Of a stretch of DNA of 32,158 bases, positions 16,627-26,032 are shown one piece after another (within the stretch, counting starts at the first letter, position 1; every line of letters begins with the position of its first letter). The notes below the pieces were generated by a model. That model ran no database searches, was not told the DNA's origin, and saw only the letters and a program-made list of their open reading frames with translations. The position numbers and the translations under genes are program-made. Source of the stretch: Alphaproteobacteria bacterium (GTDB lineage Bacteria; Pseudomonadota; Alphaproteobacteria; Rhodobacterales; Rhodobacteraceae); contig QOQE01000019.1 in NCBI GenBank assembly GCA_003331935.1, forward strand, positions 1 to 32,158, written 5' to 3'.

Positions 16627-17221
16627 TTATTCTCAGATCAGTTGAAGATATTTTGATTTTTTTTGAATCGACTAAGCACCAAATTGGAGGTTTTAAATAC
16701 TGTAATTGTGCTGATTGCCGACCCCTAAGTCTACAAGTCCTATATTTAACAGCAAAAGTTGATGAGTTTACCAACGATCTATTGCTCCCTCTAGCTATTA
16801 CAGCAATTTTGACATTATTCGCTATCCATTGCCAGTTTTTCCAGAGATGGAAATCAATTATGTTATCCTCACCCATTACCCAAATAAAATTTGCATGCCT
16901 ATTTCTTTTTTTTAAAAATCTGAGTAGCTGAAAGCTATAATCAAAATTATTCATTACTTCAATTGGGGACAGCTTTATGTTAGGATTTTTTACTAATTTT
17001 TTGGTTTCTCGAACCCTATCTCTTAAACAAGATGGCCCGACTTTTTTTAGAGGGTTTTGTTTGGTATAAACCCAATATATTTTTCCAAGATTAAACATTC
17101 TTAAAGCCACTTCGCTTATATGGACATGGCCTTGGTGAGGGGGGCTAAATGACCCTCCCAATAAACCTATAGGTTTTCTGTAGCCAATATTTCCTAGCAT
17201 AGTCTTCGATTCTAGTTGCAT
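16616..17221 (-). CDS. nadD: Nicotinate-nucleotide adenylyltransferase
   Basis: Transfers AMP from ATP to nicotinate mononucleotide, giving deamido-NAD, the substrate of NadE encoded about 4 kb away on the same strand. The 201-residue Rossmann-like protein shows GLLGGSFSPPHQGH at 19-32 with the T/H-x-G-H adenylyltransferase motif, WVMGEDN near the middle, and ISSTDLR at 191-197 for ATP binding. The first ATG (17219-17221) adds a seven-residue extension before a second Met; either start leaves the active site intact. It is the upstream partner of dacB in a two-gene unit. Confidence 0.94.
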   Translation of the reverse strand: MQLESKTMLGNIGYRKPIGLLGGSFSPPHQGHVHISEVALRMFNLGKIYWVYTKQNPLKKVGPSCLRDRVRETKKLVKNPNIKLSPIEVMNNFDYSFQLLRFLKKRNRHANFIWVMGEDNIIDFHLWKNWQWIANNVKIAVIARGSNRSLVNSSTFAVKYRTCRLRGRQSAQLQYLKPPIWCLVDSKKIKISSTDLRINAK

Positions 17222-17287
17222 GTCTTTTATTATCCTTTAACTAAAAAACATATGACAAAACTGAAATACTATTATAGCAATTAGAAA

Positions 17288-18955
17288 ATGAGTTCATATC
17301 AATATATATTTACCTTAAAGGAATTATCGAAAACCTTTCCAAATGGGAAAAAGTGTTTCGAAAATATAACCCTATCATTTCTTCCCGGTGTAAAGATTGG
17401 ACTAGTTGGGGTGAATGGGGCAGGAAAATCCACTTTATTAAAGATAATGGCCGGAATAGAACGAGAATTTAATGGTGACGCTTATCCAGCAAAAGGAATA
17501 AAAGTAGGTTATCTCCCACAAGAACCACTTCTAGATGAGAGTAAAACTGTTAGAGAAAACGTTTTAGCCTCTATATCCGATAAAAAATCACTTCTAGATG
17601 AATTCAACATCTTAGCCACATCTTTAGGAGATGATTACTCTGATGAAAAAATGGAGGAAATGACAAAGCTGCAGGACAAAATTGACTCACTCCAAATTTG
17701 GGATATTGACTCCAAGATCGACATGGCTATGGAAGCACTGCGATGTCCCGATGACTCGGCGAGTGTTTCCCGGTTATCAGGTGGTGAAATCAGAAGAGTC
17801 GCTTTATGCAAATTACTTCTGGAAGAGCCCGACCTCCTTTTATTGGATGAACCTACCAATCATTTAGATGCTGAAACGGTAAGTTGGCTTCAACAACATT
17901 TGGTGGCTTATAAGGGCACTATTTTGATTGTAACACACGATAGATATTTTCTAGATCAAATCACGGGATGGATACTAGAGCTTGATAGAGGAAAGGGATT
18001 ACCTTTTGAGGGAAATTATTCCAGTTGGCTGGCAAACAAAAGTAGAAGATTGGAATTAGAAGAAAAAACTGAGAAAGCTAAAAACAACGTTTTGAAAAAA
18101 GAATTAGATTGGATGAGACAAGGAGCCAAAGCTAGGCAAGCAAAACAGAAAGCCAGAATAACTTCTTATCTGGATTTACTGAATGAAGATAAGAAGGAAA
18201 AAGTATCAACATCGCAAATCATAATTCCTAATGGCCAACGCTTGGGTTCAAAAGTGATAGATGCAGAAAAAATAACAAAAACTTTTGAGAATAAGATTTT
18301 ATTTGAAGATTTTAGTTTCTCTATCCCACCGGGAGCAATTGTGGGAGTAGTAGGCGCTAATGGCTCTGGAAAGTCAACTCTTTTAAAAATTTTAACAGGA
18401 GATGAAACCCCTACCAGTGGAGCTGTGAATATTGGAGAGACAGTAGAGTTAAGTTATGTAGACCAGAATAGAGATAAACTTAACGACAATAAAAATGTAT
18501 GGGAAGAGATTTCGGACGGGCTGGATGTAATAAAATTAGGCGATTTAGAGATCAATTCTAGGGCATACGTAGGAGCATTCAATTTCAAAGGCCCAGACCA
18601 ACAGAAAAGTGTCGGTCAGTTATCAGGTGGGGAAAGAAACAGGGTACATCTTGCAAAGTTACTCAAGTCAGGTGGAAATGTTTTATTGTTGGATGAGCCC
18701 ACGAACGATCTCGACATTGAAACACTGCGCGCTCTTGAAGATGCGGTTCTTGAATTTGCTGGCTGCGTTATAGTTGTCTCACATGATAGATTTTTCATGG
18801 ACAGACTTTGCACACACATTCTAAGTTTTGAGGGAGACAGCAATATGACGTTTTTTGAGGGTAACTTTAATGATTATGAAGATGACAAAAAAAGAAGATT
18901 GGGTGAAGCTGCTGTCATTCCTCAAAGGGTAAAATACAGAAAGTTCTCAACTTGA
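17288..18955 (+). CDS. ettA: Energy-dependent translational throttle protein EttA (ABC-F)
   Basis: A cytosolic ABC-F ATPase that binds the ribosomal E site and gates elongation according to ATP/ADP level. The 555-residue length fits EttA. Two ABC cassettes lack membrane segments: Walker A GVNGAGKST at 41-49 with LSGGE and LLLLDEPTNHLD, and GANGSGKST near 356-364 with LSGGERNRVHLAKLL and LLLDEPTNDLD. Between them is the charged linker (P-site tRNA-interaction motif, about 255-300, rich in Lys/Arg/Ala). The N-terminal YQYIFTL also matches EttA. The gene converges with gltX and the two coding ends overlap by nine bases. Confidence 0.95.
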   Translation: MSSYQYIFTLKELSKTFPNGKKCFENITLSFLPGVKIGLVGVNGAGKSTLLKIMAGIEREFNGDAYPAKGIKVGYLPQEPLLDESKTVRENVLASISDKKSLLDEFNILATSLGDDYSDEKMEEMTKLQDKIDSLQIWDIDSKIDMAMEALRCPDDSASVSRLSGGEIRRVALCKLLLEEPDLLLLDEPTNHLDAETVSWLQQHLVAYKGTILIVTHDRYFLDQITGWILELDRGKGLPFEGNYSSWLANKSRRLELEEKTEKAKNNVLKKELDWMRQGAKARQAKQKARITSYLDLLNEDKKEKVSTSQIIIPNGQRLGSKVIDAEKITKTFENKILFEDFSFSIPPGAIVGVVGANGSGKSTLLKILTGDETPTSGAVNIGETVELSYVDQNRDKLNDNKNVWEEISDGLDVIKLGDLEINSRAYVGAFNFKGPDQQKSVGQLSGGERNRVHLAKLLKSGGNVLLLDEPTNDLDIETLRALEDAVLEFAGCVIVVSHDRFFMDRLCTHILSFEGDSNMTFFEGNFNDYEDDKKRRLGEAAVIPQRVKYRKFST

Positions 18956-18973
18956 TCCGGGTTTTTGTATTTT
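18931..18973. terminator. Possible bidirectional hairpin in the ettA/gltX overlap
   Basis: AAAATACA (18931-18938) is the inverse complement of TGTATTTT (18966-18973). An inner perfect hairpin AAGTT-CTC-AACTT lies at 18941-18953. Being symmetric and T-rich on both strands, it could stop transcription from either gene, but the stems are AT-rich and lie within coding sequence. Confidence 0.25.
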
Positions 18974-20284
18974 TTGCATTAAAGGAAAAAGCTTCTTCAT
19001 ATCTGGCCCATCTTTTTTTCCAGTAAGAAAGCAACGGAGAGGCATAAACAAATCCTTACCCTTTCTACCAGTTAAAGTTTTTAACTCCTCAGTTAATTTT
19101 TGCCAACTATCCTTTTCACGTGGATATTCACCAATTAAACTTATCGCCAACTTAATAAATTTCTCGTCCTCGGGAGCAATTACCGGCTTGTTGACGCCAT
19201 CTTTACATAAATTCCAAATATCAGCTAATTCTTCCTTGGCATCAATATTGTCTTTTGCCATTATCCAAAAATCTTCCTTCATTTCATTTGGAACCCCAAT
19301 CGAGCTGAGGAGCCCAGAAATTTCATCAATACCCAAACTTGATAACAACTTACGAGAAACTGTTGCTAAGACTTCCTTTTCAAATCTAACAGGGGCGGTG
19401 CTATATTTACTGAGGGAGAATTTTTGAATAAATTCATTAATATTGTTCTTTAAATTTATTCCGTCTCCAGTTCCAAGAGAGACTAATTTTGAAACAATGG
19501 CTCCAGGTTCTATACCGGATTCTCTTAAACTCTTAATGGACAAGCTACCTGTTCTTTTCGAAAAATTTTCTCCAGAGCTATCTACTATCAAAGAATGATG
19601 GCCAAAAACTGGTACAACTGCCGATAAATTTCTAAAAATTTCTATCTGCACTGCAGTATTCGTCAAGTGATCGATACCCCGTACCACATTAGTAACACCA
19701 AAATCTGAATCATCTATTACAGAAGCTAGAGTATAAAGGAATTGCCCGTTTCCCTTCACCAAAATAGGGTCTGATACCACCGATGTTCGGACATTTATCT
19801 CTCCAGAAATTTCATCCTGCCAAGTTACATTTTCACCACTTAGCAAGAAACGCCAATGACCCTCCAATTCATTTCTCAAAGCATCTTTTTCTGCCTCGCT
19901 TAGCTTTAAGCCTTCCCTGTCGTACACTGGAGGCAGCCCCCTTTTTTGTTGTTTTTTTCTTTTAATTTCTAATTCTGAAGAAGTTTCAAAACACTCATAG
20001 ACCATGTTTTGGTTCTCTAATTTAGTCAAAACTTCTCGATATCTTTCTATCCTCAGAGACTGCTGTTCAATTCTATCCCAATTTATACCTAACCAGTCCA
20101 AATCTCTTTTAATCTGATCAATGAAATGTTGAGAAGATCGTTCACTATCCGTATCATCCAGTCTTAAAATAAACTCCGCTCCGAGCTTTTTAGCTTGCAG
20201 GTAATTAAACAGCGCTGTTCTAATGTTTCCTATGTGTAAATAGCCAGTTGGCGAAGGAGCAAATCTCAAAACTTTTTTGGTCAA
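18947..20284 (-). CDS. gltX: Glutamyl-tRNA synthetase
   Basis: Charges tRNA-Glu. I chose TTG at 20282-20284 (445 residues) because a GGAGAG Shine-Dalgarno sits six bases upstream (20291-20296) and the TTG overlaps the nadE TGA. An in-frame TTG five codons earlier has no such site. Class I motifs follow: FAPSPTGYLHIGNIRTAL near the N-terminus, and the KMSKS-type loop ENFSKRTGS near residue 240. The middle catalytic part and C-terminal anticodon-binding helices are complete. Alphaproteobacteria often carry two GltX paralogues, one with tRNA-Gln preference; which one this is cannot be told here. Confidence 0.94.
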   Translation of the reverse strand: MTKKVLRFAPSPTGYLHIGNIRTALFNYLQAKKLGAEFILRLDDTDSERSSQHFIDQIKRDLDWLGINWDRIEQQSLRIERYREVLTKLENQNMVYECFETSSELEIKRKKQQKRGLPPVYDREGLKLSEAEKDALRNELEGHWRFLLSGENVTWQDEISGEINVRTSVVSDPILVKGNGQFLYTLASVIDDSDFGVTNVVRGIDHLTNTAVQIEIFRNLSAVVPVFGHHSLIVDSSGENFSKRTGSLSIKSLRESGIEPGAIVSKLVSLGTGDGINLKNNINEFIQKFSLSKYSTAPVRFEKEVLATVSRKLLSSLGIDEISGLLSSIGVPNEMKEDFWIMAKDNIDAKEELADIWNLCKDGVNKPVIAPEDEKFIKLAISLIGEYPREKDSWQKLTEELKTLTGRKGKDLFMPLRCFLTGKKDGPDMKKLFPLMQKIQKPGSS

Positions 20285-21942
20285 ATCTGTTCTCTCCAAT
20301 GGTTTACTACTGGCATACGTCTACCTAGGGAAAACGGCCTTCTAGAAATCTTTGGCCCCAAACAAGCTTGGTATCTCTTGTATTCGCTGAGGTACAGAAG
20401 ATTTTTCACTTTTAACACCGTTTTTTCTAGATAGCCTTTTTTTATAATCTCGCTAACACCTAAATCGTCCTCAATAAGATGCTCCAATATCATGTCCAAC
20501 TCATCATAACTTGGTAAAGAGTCAGTATCTTTTTGATCAAAGGCTAACTCGGCGGATGGCTCTTTTAATATAATACTAGTGGGAATAGGTTTTTTTACGG
20601 AAAAGTTACTAGTCTCTGAAGAGTTGTTTCTCCATTTACTTAGCTCATACACTTTCGTTTTATAAACATCCTTTAGTGGGTTATAAGCTCCTGCCATATC
20701 TCCATAAATAGTTGAATATCCCACTGCAACCTCCGACTTATTTCCGGTCGACAATAACAGGTGCCCTTGTTTATTTGAAAATGCCATCAATAAAACTGCC
20801 CTTAATCTAGACTGGATATTCTCCTCAGTTACGTCCCTTTTTTTCTCTAAAAACAAAGGTGCCAAAAGTTCGTCGGTTTTATCCATAATTTCTTGGATCC
20901 CTATAGTCTCGAGCGTAATCCCTAGATTTTCTGATAGTTGACGAGCATCATCTAAAGATTCCATCGAATTAAATTTTGAGGGCAAAGCCAAACAAAACAC
21001 GTTGTCAGAACCCAGTGCATCCACTGCCATAACAGCAACCAGGGCACTATCAATCCCTCCGGATAAGCCAATTACAACTTTTTTAAAGTTTGATTTTAAA
21101 ACATAATCTCTGAGACCAAGTACGATAGCACTATAATCTTGGCTTGAGTCTGAACCTATCTTTGTTAAAGAACCCGACAATGGCTCCCACACGCCTTTTC
21201 TTTCTTCAAATATTACCTGTTCAGTTTTTTCTGCAAATTGTGGAAATTGACAGACATTAGCGCCTCGACTGTCAAGAACAAAAGAACCGCCATCAAAAAC
21301 TAGATCATCCTGCCCGCCAACGAGATTTAAATAGATGATCGGAAGATTGGTCTCCCTGCACCGATTTTTTATTACTTTCTGTCTATCAATAAGCTTATTG
21401 GTTTCATATGGCGAACCGTTTGGAATAATAATTATATCAGCTCCTAAGTTCTTTAGTTGACCAATAATGTCTGAATGCCATGCATCTTCACAAATTGGGA
21501 AACCGACTTTTATATTTCCAAGATCTAATAGATCTAAACCGTCTCCAGAAACAAAAAACCTTTTTTCATCGAAAACATCATAATTTGGCAAGTGGGATTT
21601 TTTACTAACTACCTTTATGCTACCCTTAAATATGGAAATTAGCGCATTATATGTTTTGTTATCTAAACGCCATGGCACTCCAATTAAAATTCTAATGTTA
21701 AGACTGTTTGTCTTTTGCGCTATATTTTGAATCTGAAAAACGATGTCCTCTAAGAAAGATTTTTTGCTTACAAGATCTAGAGGTTGGTAACCGCTGAGAA
21801 ACATTTCAGGAAACACTATTAGATCTGATCCTTTTTTTGCTGCTTCATTGGCTTTTACACAAACGCATTCAGCATTAAAAATAATATCTCCAACGATAGA
21901 GTTAGACTGAACTAATGAAATTTTAAGCTGATTAGCCCCCAT
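20281..21942 (-). CDS. nadE: NAD+ synthase, glutamine-hydrolysing
   Basis: Makes NAD from deamido-NAD with ATP and glutamine-derived ammonia. I prefer ATG at 21940-21942 (553 residues) over an in-frame TTG five codons upstream, because the nitrilase domain begins immediately (QLKISLVQ). The N-terminal amidohydrolase domain has its Glu-Lys-Cys triad at Glu46 (VFPEMF), Lys115 (KSHLPNY) and Cys151 (FPICEDAW). The C-terminal synthetase has the ATP loop SGGIDSA at 293-299 and STGNKSEVAVGY. So it is the two-domain glutamine-dependent form. It is followed by gltX with a two-base stop/start overlap. Confidence 0.95.
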   Translation of the reverse strand: MGANQLKISLVQSNSIVGDIIFNAECVCVKANEAAKKGSDLIVFPEMFLSGYQPLDLVSKKSFLEDIVFQIQNIAQKTNSLNIRILIGVPWRLDNKTYNALISIFKGSIKVVSKKSHLPNYDVFDEKRFFVSGDGLDLLDLGNIKVGFPICEDAWHSDIIGQLKNLGADIIIIPNGSPYETNKLIDRQKVIKNRCRETNLPIIYLNLVGGQDDLVFDGGSFVLDSRGANVCQFPQFAEKTEQVIFEERKGVWEPLSGSLTKIGSDSSQDYSAIVLGLRDYVLKSNFKKVVIGLSGGIDSALVAVMAVDALGSDNVFCLALPSKFNSMESLDDARQLSENLGITLETIGIQEIMDKTDELLAPLFLEKKRDVTEENIQSRLRAVLLMAFSNKQGHLLLSTGNKSEVAVGYSTIYGDMAGAYNPLKDVYKTKVYELSKWRNNSSETSNFSVKKPIPTSIILKEPSAELAFDQKDTDSLPSYDELDMILEHLIEDDLGVSEIIKKGYLEKTVLKVKNLLYLSEYKRYQACLGPKISRRPFSLGRRMPVVNHWREQI

Positions 21943-21978
21943 GAAAGATGCATCCAAAATAAATTTGCTGTTTTACTA

Positions 21979-22007
21979 ATTTTAGTTAAAATGTGTGGTT
22001 AAGTCCA
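21979..22007 (-). promoter_or_regulatory. Candidate promoter of nadE-gltX
   Basis: On the minus strand TGGACT (22002-22007), a 17-base spacer and TAAAAT (21979-21984) match the sigma-70 hexamers at four and five of six positions. It lies 37 bases before the chosen nadE ATG. Confidence 0.3.
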
Positions 22008-22096
22008 TCTAGTTTTAATGATGCACGGACTTATTGGATATAGCTTTTTAGCTTAAATTTGACACTTAAGAAGCAAAAATATATTTGGAGGTTTTA

Positions 22097-23521
22097 TTGA
22101 AGATTTTTACTAGTAAGTTTTGGTCCACCCTTGCTTTGATTTTAATTTCGCAAAACCCAATAGGAACCTTCGCTCAAGATCAAATTAAACAATATGATGA
22201 AGGAAGCGTTTATGAAGGCGCATTTAAGAATGGATTACGAAACGGTCTAGGAAAGTATACTATGCCTGACGGCTTTACATATGAAGGAGAGTGGAAAGAC
22301 GATCAAATACAAGGTAAAGGAGTTGCCAGATATCCCACAGGACAGCTTTTTGAGGGTTCATTCAAACAAGGTGTCCCAGATGGAGAGGGAACAATGACGT
22401 TTGCAGATGGCACGAAATACAGCGGTAGTTGGCTAGATGGCAAAATGGAGGGAGATGGAACTTTATCGATGACAGATGGATCTGTTTTTAAAGGAAAATT
22501 TTCTAATAACAAACGCGATGGTTATGGCGAAATGGCCTACTCTGACGGCTCAGCTTTTAAAGGCAATTGGAAAGATAATGAAAAACAAGGTAATGGAACA
22601 TTAATTTATGCAGATAAATCTACTTATGAAGGCAATTGGGAGAAAGGTCTCCAGGAAGGGTTTGGCAAACTTATAACTAAAGATGGAGTGGTGCTTGAAG
22701 GAGAATGGAAAAACGGAAAGATTGATGGCATTGGAAAACTCGTCCAATCAAATGGGGATAGATACGAAGGCTACTTAGTAGATTGGAAAAGAAACGGTAA
22801 GGGAGTGTCCATCTACACCACTGGAGAAAAATATGATGGAAGTTTTAAAGACGACATGAGACACGGGCAAGGCATTCTAACGGGTAAAGATGGCTTTAGA
22901 TACGAGGGTAACTGGTCACTTGGAAAAATGGATGGGTTTGGGAAAATTACGTACTCTTCTGGTTCAATATATGAGGGGAACTTCAAAAATAATCAACCTA
23001 ATGGAAAAGGAAAGATTAATTTCAGCGATGGGGGGTCTTACGATGGGGCATGGATTAACGGAGTTATTGAAGGCAGTGGCATAGCTAAATATGCGAACGG
23101 ATTAGTATACGAAGGTGAATTTTCTCGAGGCAAAAACAATGGTTTCGGAACTATGACTTATTCAGATGGTTATGTATATAAAGGAAATTGGAAAAATGGC
23201 ATTCAAGAAGGAAAAGGGGAAGAAAAATTCCCAGACGGTACCACTTATAAAGGCGAGTTCAAAAATAATCAGAGACATGGCAAAGGGACAATGAAAATGG
23301 AAGACGGTTTTTCATACACTGGGAATTGGGTTTCAGGAGAAATGAGCGGAAAGGGCATTGTAGTGTATGCAAATGGTGATCAATATGATGGCAACTTTCT
23401 TAATGGCAAAAGAGAAGGAAAAGGCATAATGACTTTCCAGGATGGAGAGGTTATTGATTCAATTTGGAAAGCTGGTAAAGAGGTCGAAAAAGAAAAGACT
23501 AAGGCCACCCCTAGCAATTAG
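22097..23521 (+). CDS. Exported MORN-repeat protein
   Basis: I place the start at TTG 22097-22099 because a perfect GGAGG Shine-Dalgarno (22087-22091) precedes it by five bases. An upstream in-frame TTG at 22085 would overlap that site. The 474-residue product begins with a Sec signal peptide (hydrophobic 8-19, cleavage after TFA at residue 26). From residue 38 to 451 it consists of exactly 18 MORN repeats of 23 residues (consensus like YEGNWKNGKxxGxGxxxYxDGx), then a degenerate nineteenth and a charged tail. MORN repeats form elongated beta-sheets and are known as scaffolds and lipid-binding modules. No enzyme domain is attached. It lies just upstream of mreB on the same strand. Its function is unknown; I infer a periplasmic or surface scaffold. 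I see no convincing promoter. Confidence 0.92.
   Translation: MKIFTSKFWSTLALILISQNPIGTFAQDQIKQYDEGSVYEGAFKNGLRNGLGKYTMPDGFTYEGEWKDDQIQGKGVARYPTGQLFEGSFKQGVPDGEGTMTFADGTKYSGSWLDGKMEGDGTLSMTDGSVFKGKFSNNKRDGYGEMAYSDGSAFKGNWKDNEKQGNGTLIYADKSTYEGNWEKGLQEGFGKLITKDGVVLEGEWKNGKIDGIGKLVQSNGDRYEGYLVDWKRNGKGVSIYTTGEKYDGSFKDDMRHGQGILTGKDGFRYEGNWSLGKMDGFGKITYSSGSIYEGNFKNNQPNGKGKINFSDGGSYDGAWINGVIEGSGIAKYANGLVYEGEFSRGKNNGFGTMTYSDGYVYKGNWKNGIQEGKGEEKFPDGTTYKGEFKNNQRHGKGTMKMEDGFSYTGNWVSGEMSGKGIVVYANGDQYDGNFLNGKREGKGIMTFQDGEVIDSIWKAGKEVEKEKTKATPSN
22208..23449 (+). repeat. 18 tandem 69-bp MORN-coding repeats
   Basis: The frame holds 18 units of 23 codons with no insertion or deletion. The sixth residue of each unit runs F W F W F W W W L F W F W F W F W F, and the degenerate tail unit has W. 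The alternation points to a two-unit (46-residue, 138-bp) ancestral block with one phase break at units 7-9. DNA identity between units is low, so this is an old array. Confidence 0.9.
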
Positions 23522-23544
23522 TTTTTAATTGTTTCATTTGAAAG

Positions 23545-23572
23545 TTGATTAATACTCATAATTCAATATAAG
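23545..23572 (+). promoter_or_regulatory. Candidate promoter of the mreB operon
   Basis: TTGATT (23545-23550), a 16-base spacer and TATAAG (23567-23572) lie in the 79-base gap between the MORN gene and mreB, about 30 bases before the mreB ATG. Confidence 0.4.
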
Positions 23573-23597
23573 GTAGAGAAAAATTCAATAGGTGTAG

Positions 23598-24641
<1,044 letters not shown>

Positions 24642-24661
24642 CAAATTAGTTATTCAAGAAA

Positions 24662-25522
24662 ATGGCTAGCAAGTCAAAACACCATCGATCTAAGTCATGG
24701 AGCTTCCCCATAACTGTTATGGTATTTATATGTCTAGCGGCTATTTTTATTCTTTGGAGAGTAGATAATACTAGAACAGAATTAGTTAGAACGAAAATTA
24801 TTGATTTTGTTTCTCCGATAACAAAGCCTCTTAACTACCCTATAAAAGTTGTAGGCGAATTTACTAAATATTTTGAAGTGTACTCATCACTTTTAGAAGA
24901 GAACAAAGACCTCAAAAGAGCTCTCCAGAATATGGCTGTGTGGAAAGAAAAGGCATTACAGTTAGAGCAGAAAAATGCACAGCTCAGGGCCCTAAATAAT
25001 GTAAAACTGAGTGCAGATCTTACTTGGGTAACTGGAGAAATAATGGCTGATAGTGGAAGTCCTTTTTATCAATCAGGAATCGTAAACATTGGACTAAAAG
25101 ATGGGATAAAAAATGGTTCTGCTGCTGTTGATGGGCTAGGGCTGGTTGGTCGAATTTCTGGTGTTGGACAAAATGTGGCCAGGGTATTGTTTTTGACAGA
25201 TATTTCCTCTGCAATTCCTGTTAAGATAAAGCGTAATAACCAGAAAGGTATTCTAATCGGAGATAATAGCCCCTATCCTGTATTAGAATTTGTCGAAGAA
25301 AAAGCATTGCTTAATATTGGAGACCGGGTATTCACATCGGGTGATGGACATGTTTTTCCATCAGATATTCTTATAGGCAATATTTTAATCGACGAGAGAA
25401 AAAAATTAAGAGTAAAGCCCATTGCAAATTTTGAGTCTTTGGAATTTCTCCGGGTTTTGAACGCTAGAAAAATAAGCACAGATTGGGAAGAAAGTGAGTT
25501 AGTAGGAATGGCGCCCTTTTAA
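24662..25522 (+). CDS. mreC: Rod-shape-determining protein MreC
   Basis: A bitopic periplasmic protein that binds and activates PBP2. It has 286 residues. A basic cytoplasmic tail (1-14) precedes one membrane helix (about 16-32). A coiled coil follows at about 77-115 (LLEENKDLKRALQ, LEQKNAQLRAL). Then come the two beta-barrel lobes, with the family segment GLVGRISGVGQNVARVLFLT near 160-179 and FTSGDGHVFPSDILIG near 224-239. It sits 20 bases after mreB and 9 before mreD. Confidence 0.95.
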   Translation: MASKSKHHRSKSWSFPITVMVFICLAAIFILWRVDNTRTELVRTKIIDFVSPITKPLNYPIKVVGEFTKYFEVYSSLLEENKDLKRALQNMAVWKEKALQLEQKNAQLRALNNVKLSADLTWVTGEIMADSGSPFYQSGIVNIGLKDGIKNGSAAVDGLGLVGRISGVGQNVARVLFLTDISSAIPVKIKRNNQKGILIGDNSPYPVLEFVEEKALLNIGDRVFTSGDGHVFPSDILIGNILIDERKKLRVKPIANFESLEFLRVLNARKISTDWEESELVGMAPF

Positions 25523-25531
25523 TTTTAGAAA

Positions 25532-26032
25532 ATGAAATTTTATCAATCGAACCTTTTAAATAATATCCTTATCGTTGCTTCAGGGCTTGTATTTATTATT
25601 TCTCCTACTGCACTAACAAATGCTAGCATGCAAAGCGCGTATTCATTTTACCCAGACCTGTTTTTATGCTTTATCTTTTCTACTAATTTCAATAGGCCAA
25701 AGACAATAAACTTATACTTAGTCTTTTTTCTTTTACTTTTTTCAGATATTTTGCACATGAAGCCTATAGGCTTGCTCACTGCACTTGTTCTCGCAAGCTT
25801 TATATTTTTAGAACGTTTTCAAGAACAGATACAGAAGTCATCATTCTACACTCACTATTTTATATTCTTTATAGTGATTTCTGGGATTCAAATACTTAAC
25901 GTTTTTCTACACCAGTTATTTTTTATCCCAAATATAAACTTAATTACAATAATGAAACAAACAATTTTTACCTTAATTTGTTATCCCTTATTTGATATAC
26001 CCTATAAGCTAATAAGAGCCAAAAAGATATAA
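25532..26032 (+). CDS. mreD: Rod-shape-determining protein MreD
   Basis: A 166-residue very hydrophobic protein with about five to six membrane helices, weakly conserved as usual for MreD. The helix motif with FSDILHMKPIGLLT near 69-82 resembles the conserved D-x-x-x-x-x-P-x-G segment of the family. The assignment relies on that and on position between mreC and mrdA. The ATG is nine bases after the mreC stop, and the stop TAA overlaps the mrdA ATG by one base. Confidence 0.85.
   Translation: MKFYQSNLLNNILIVASGLVFIISPTALTNASMQSAYSFYPDLFLCFIFSTNFNRPKTINLYLVFFLLLFSDILHMKPIGLLTALVLASFIFLERFQEQIQKSSFYTHYFIFFIVISGIQILNVFLHQLFFIPNINLITIMKQTIFTLICYPLFDIPYKLIRAKKI

Noticed and set aside
22059-22085. 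TTGACA and TATATT as a promoter for the MORN gene
   Set aside because: The spacer is only 15 bases and transcription would start after or within the GGAGG ribosome site, so it could not serve this start.
22208-23449. Regular 69-bp periodicity considered as a CRISPR-like or satellite array
   Set aside because: The units are in frame, diverged at DNA level and encode MORN repeats; there are no conserved repeats with variable spacers.
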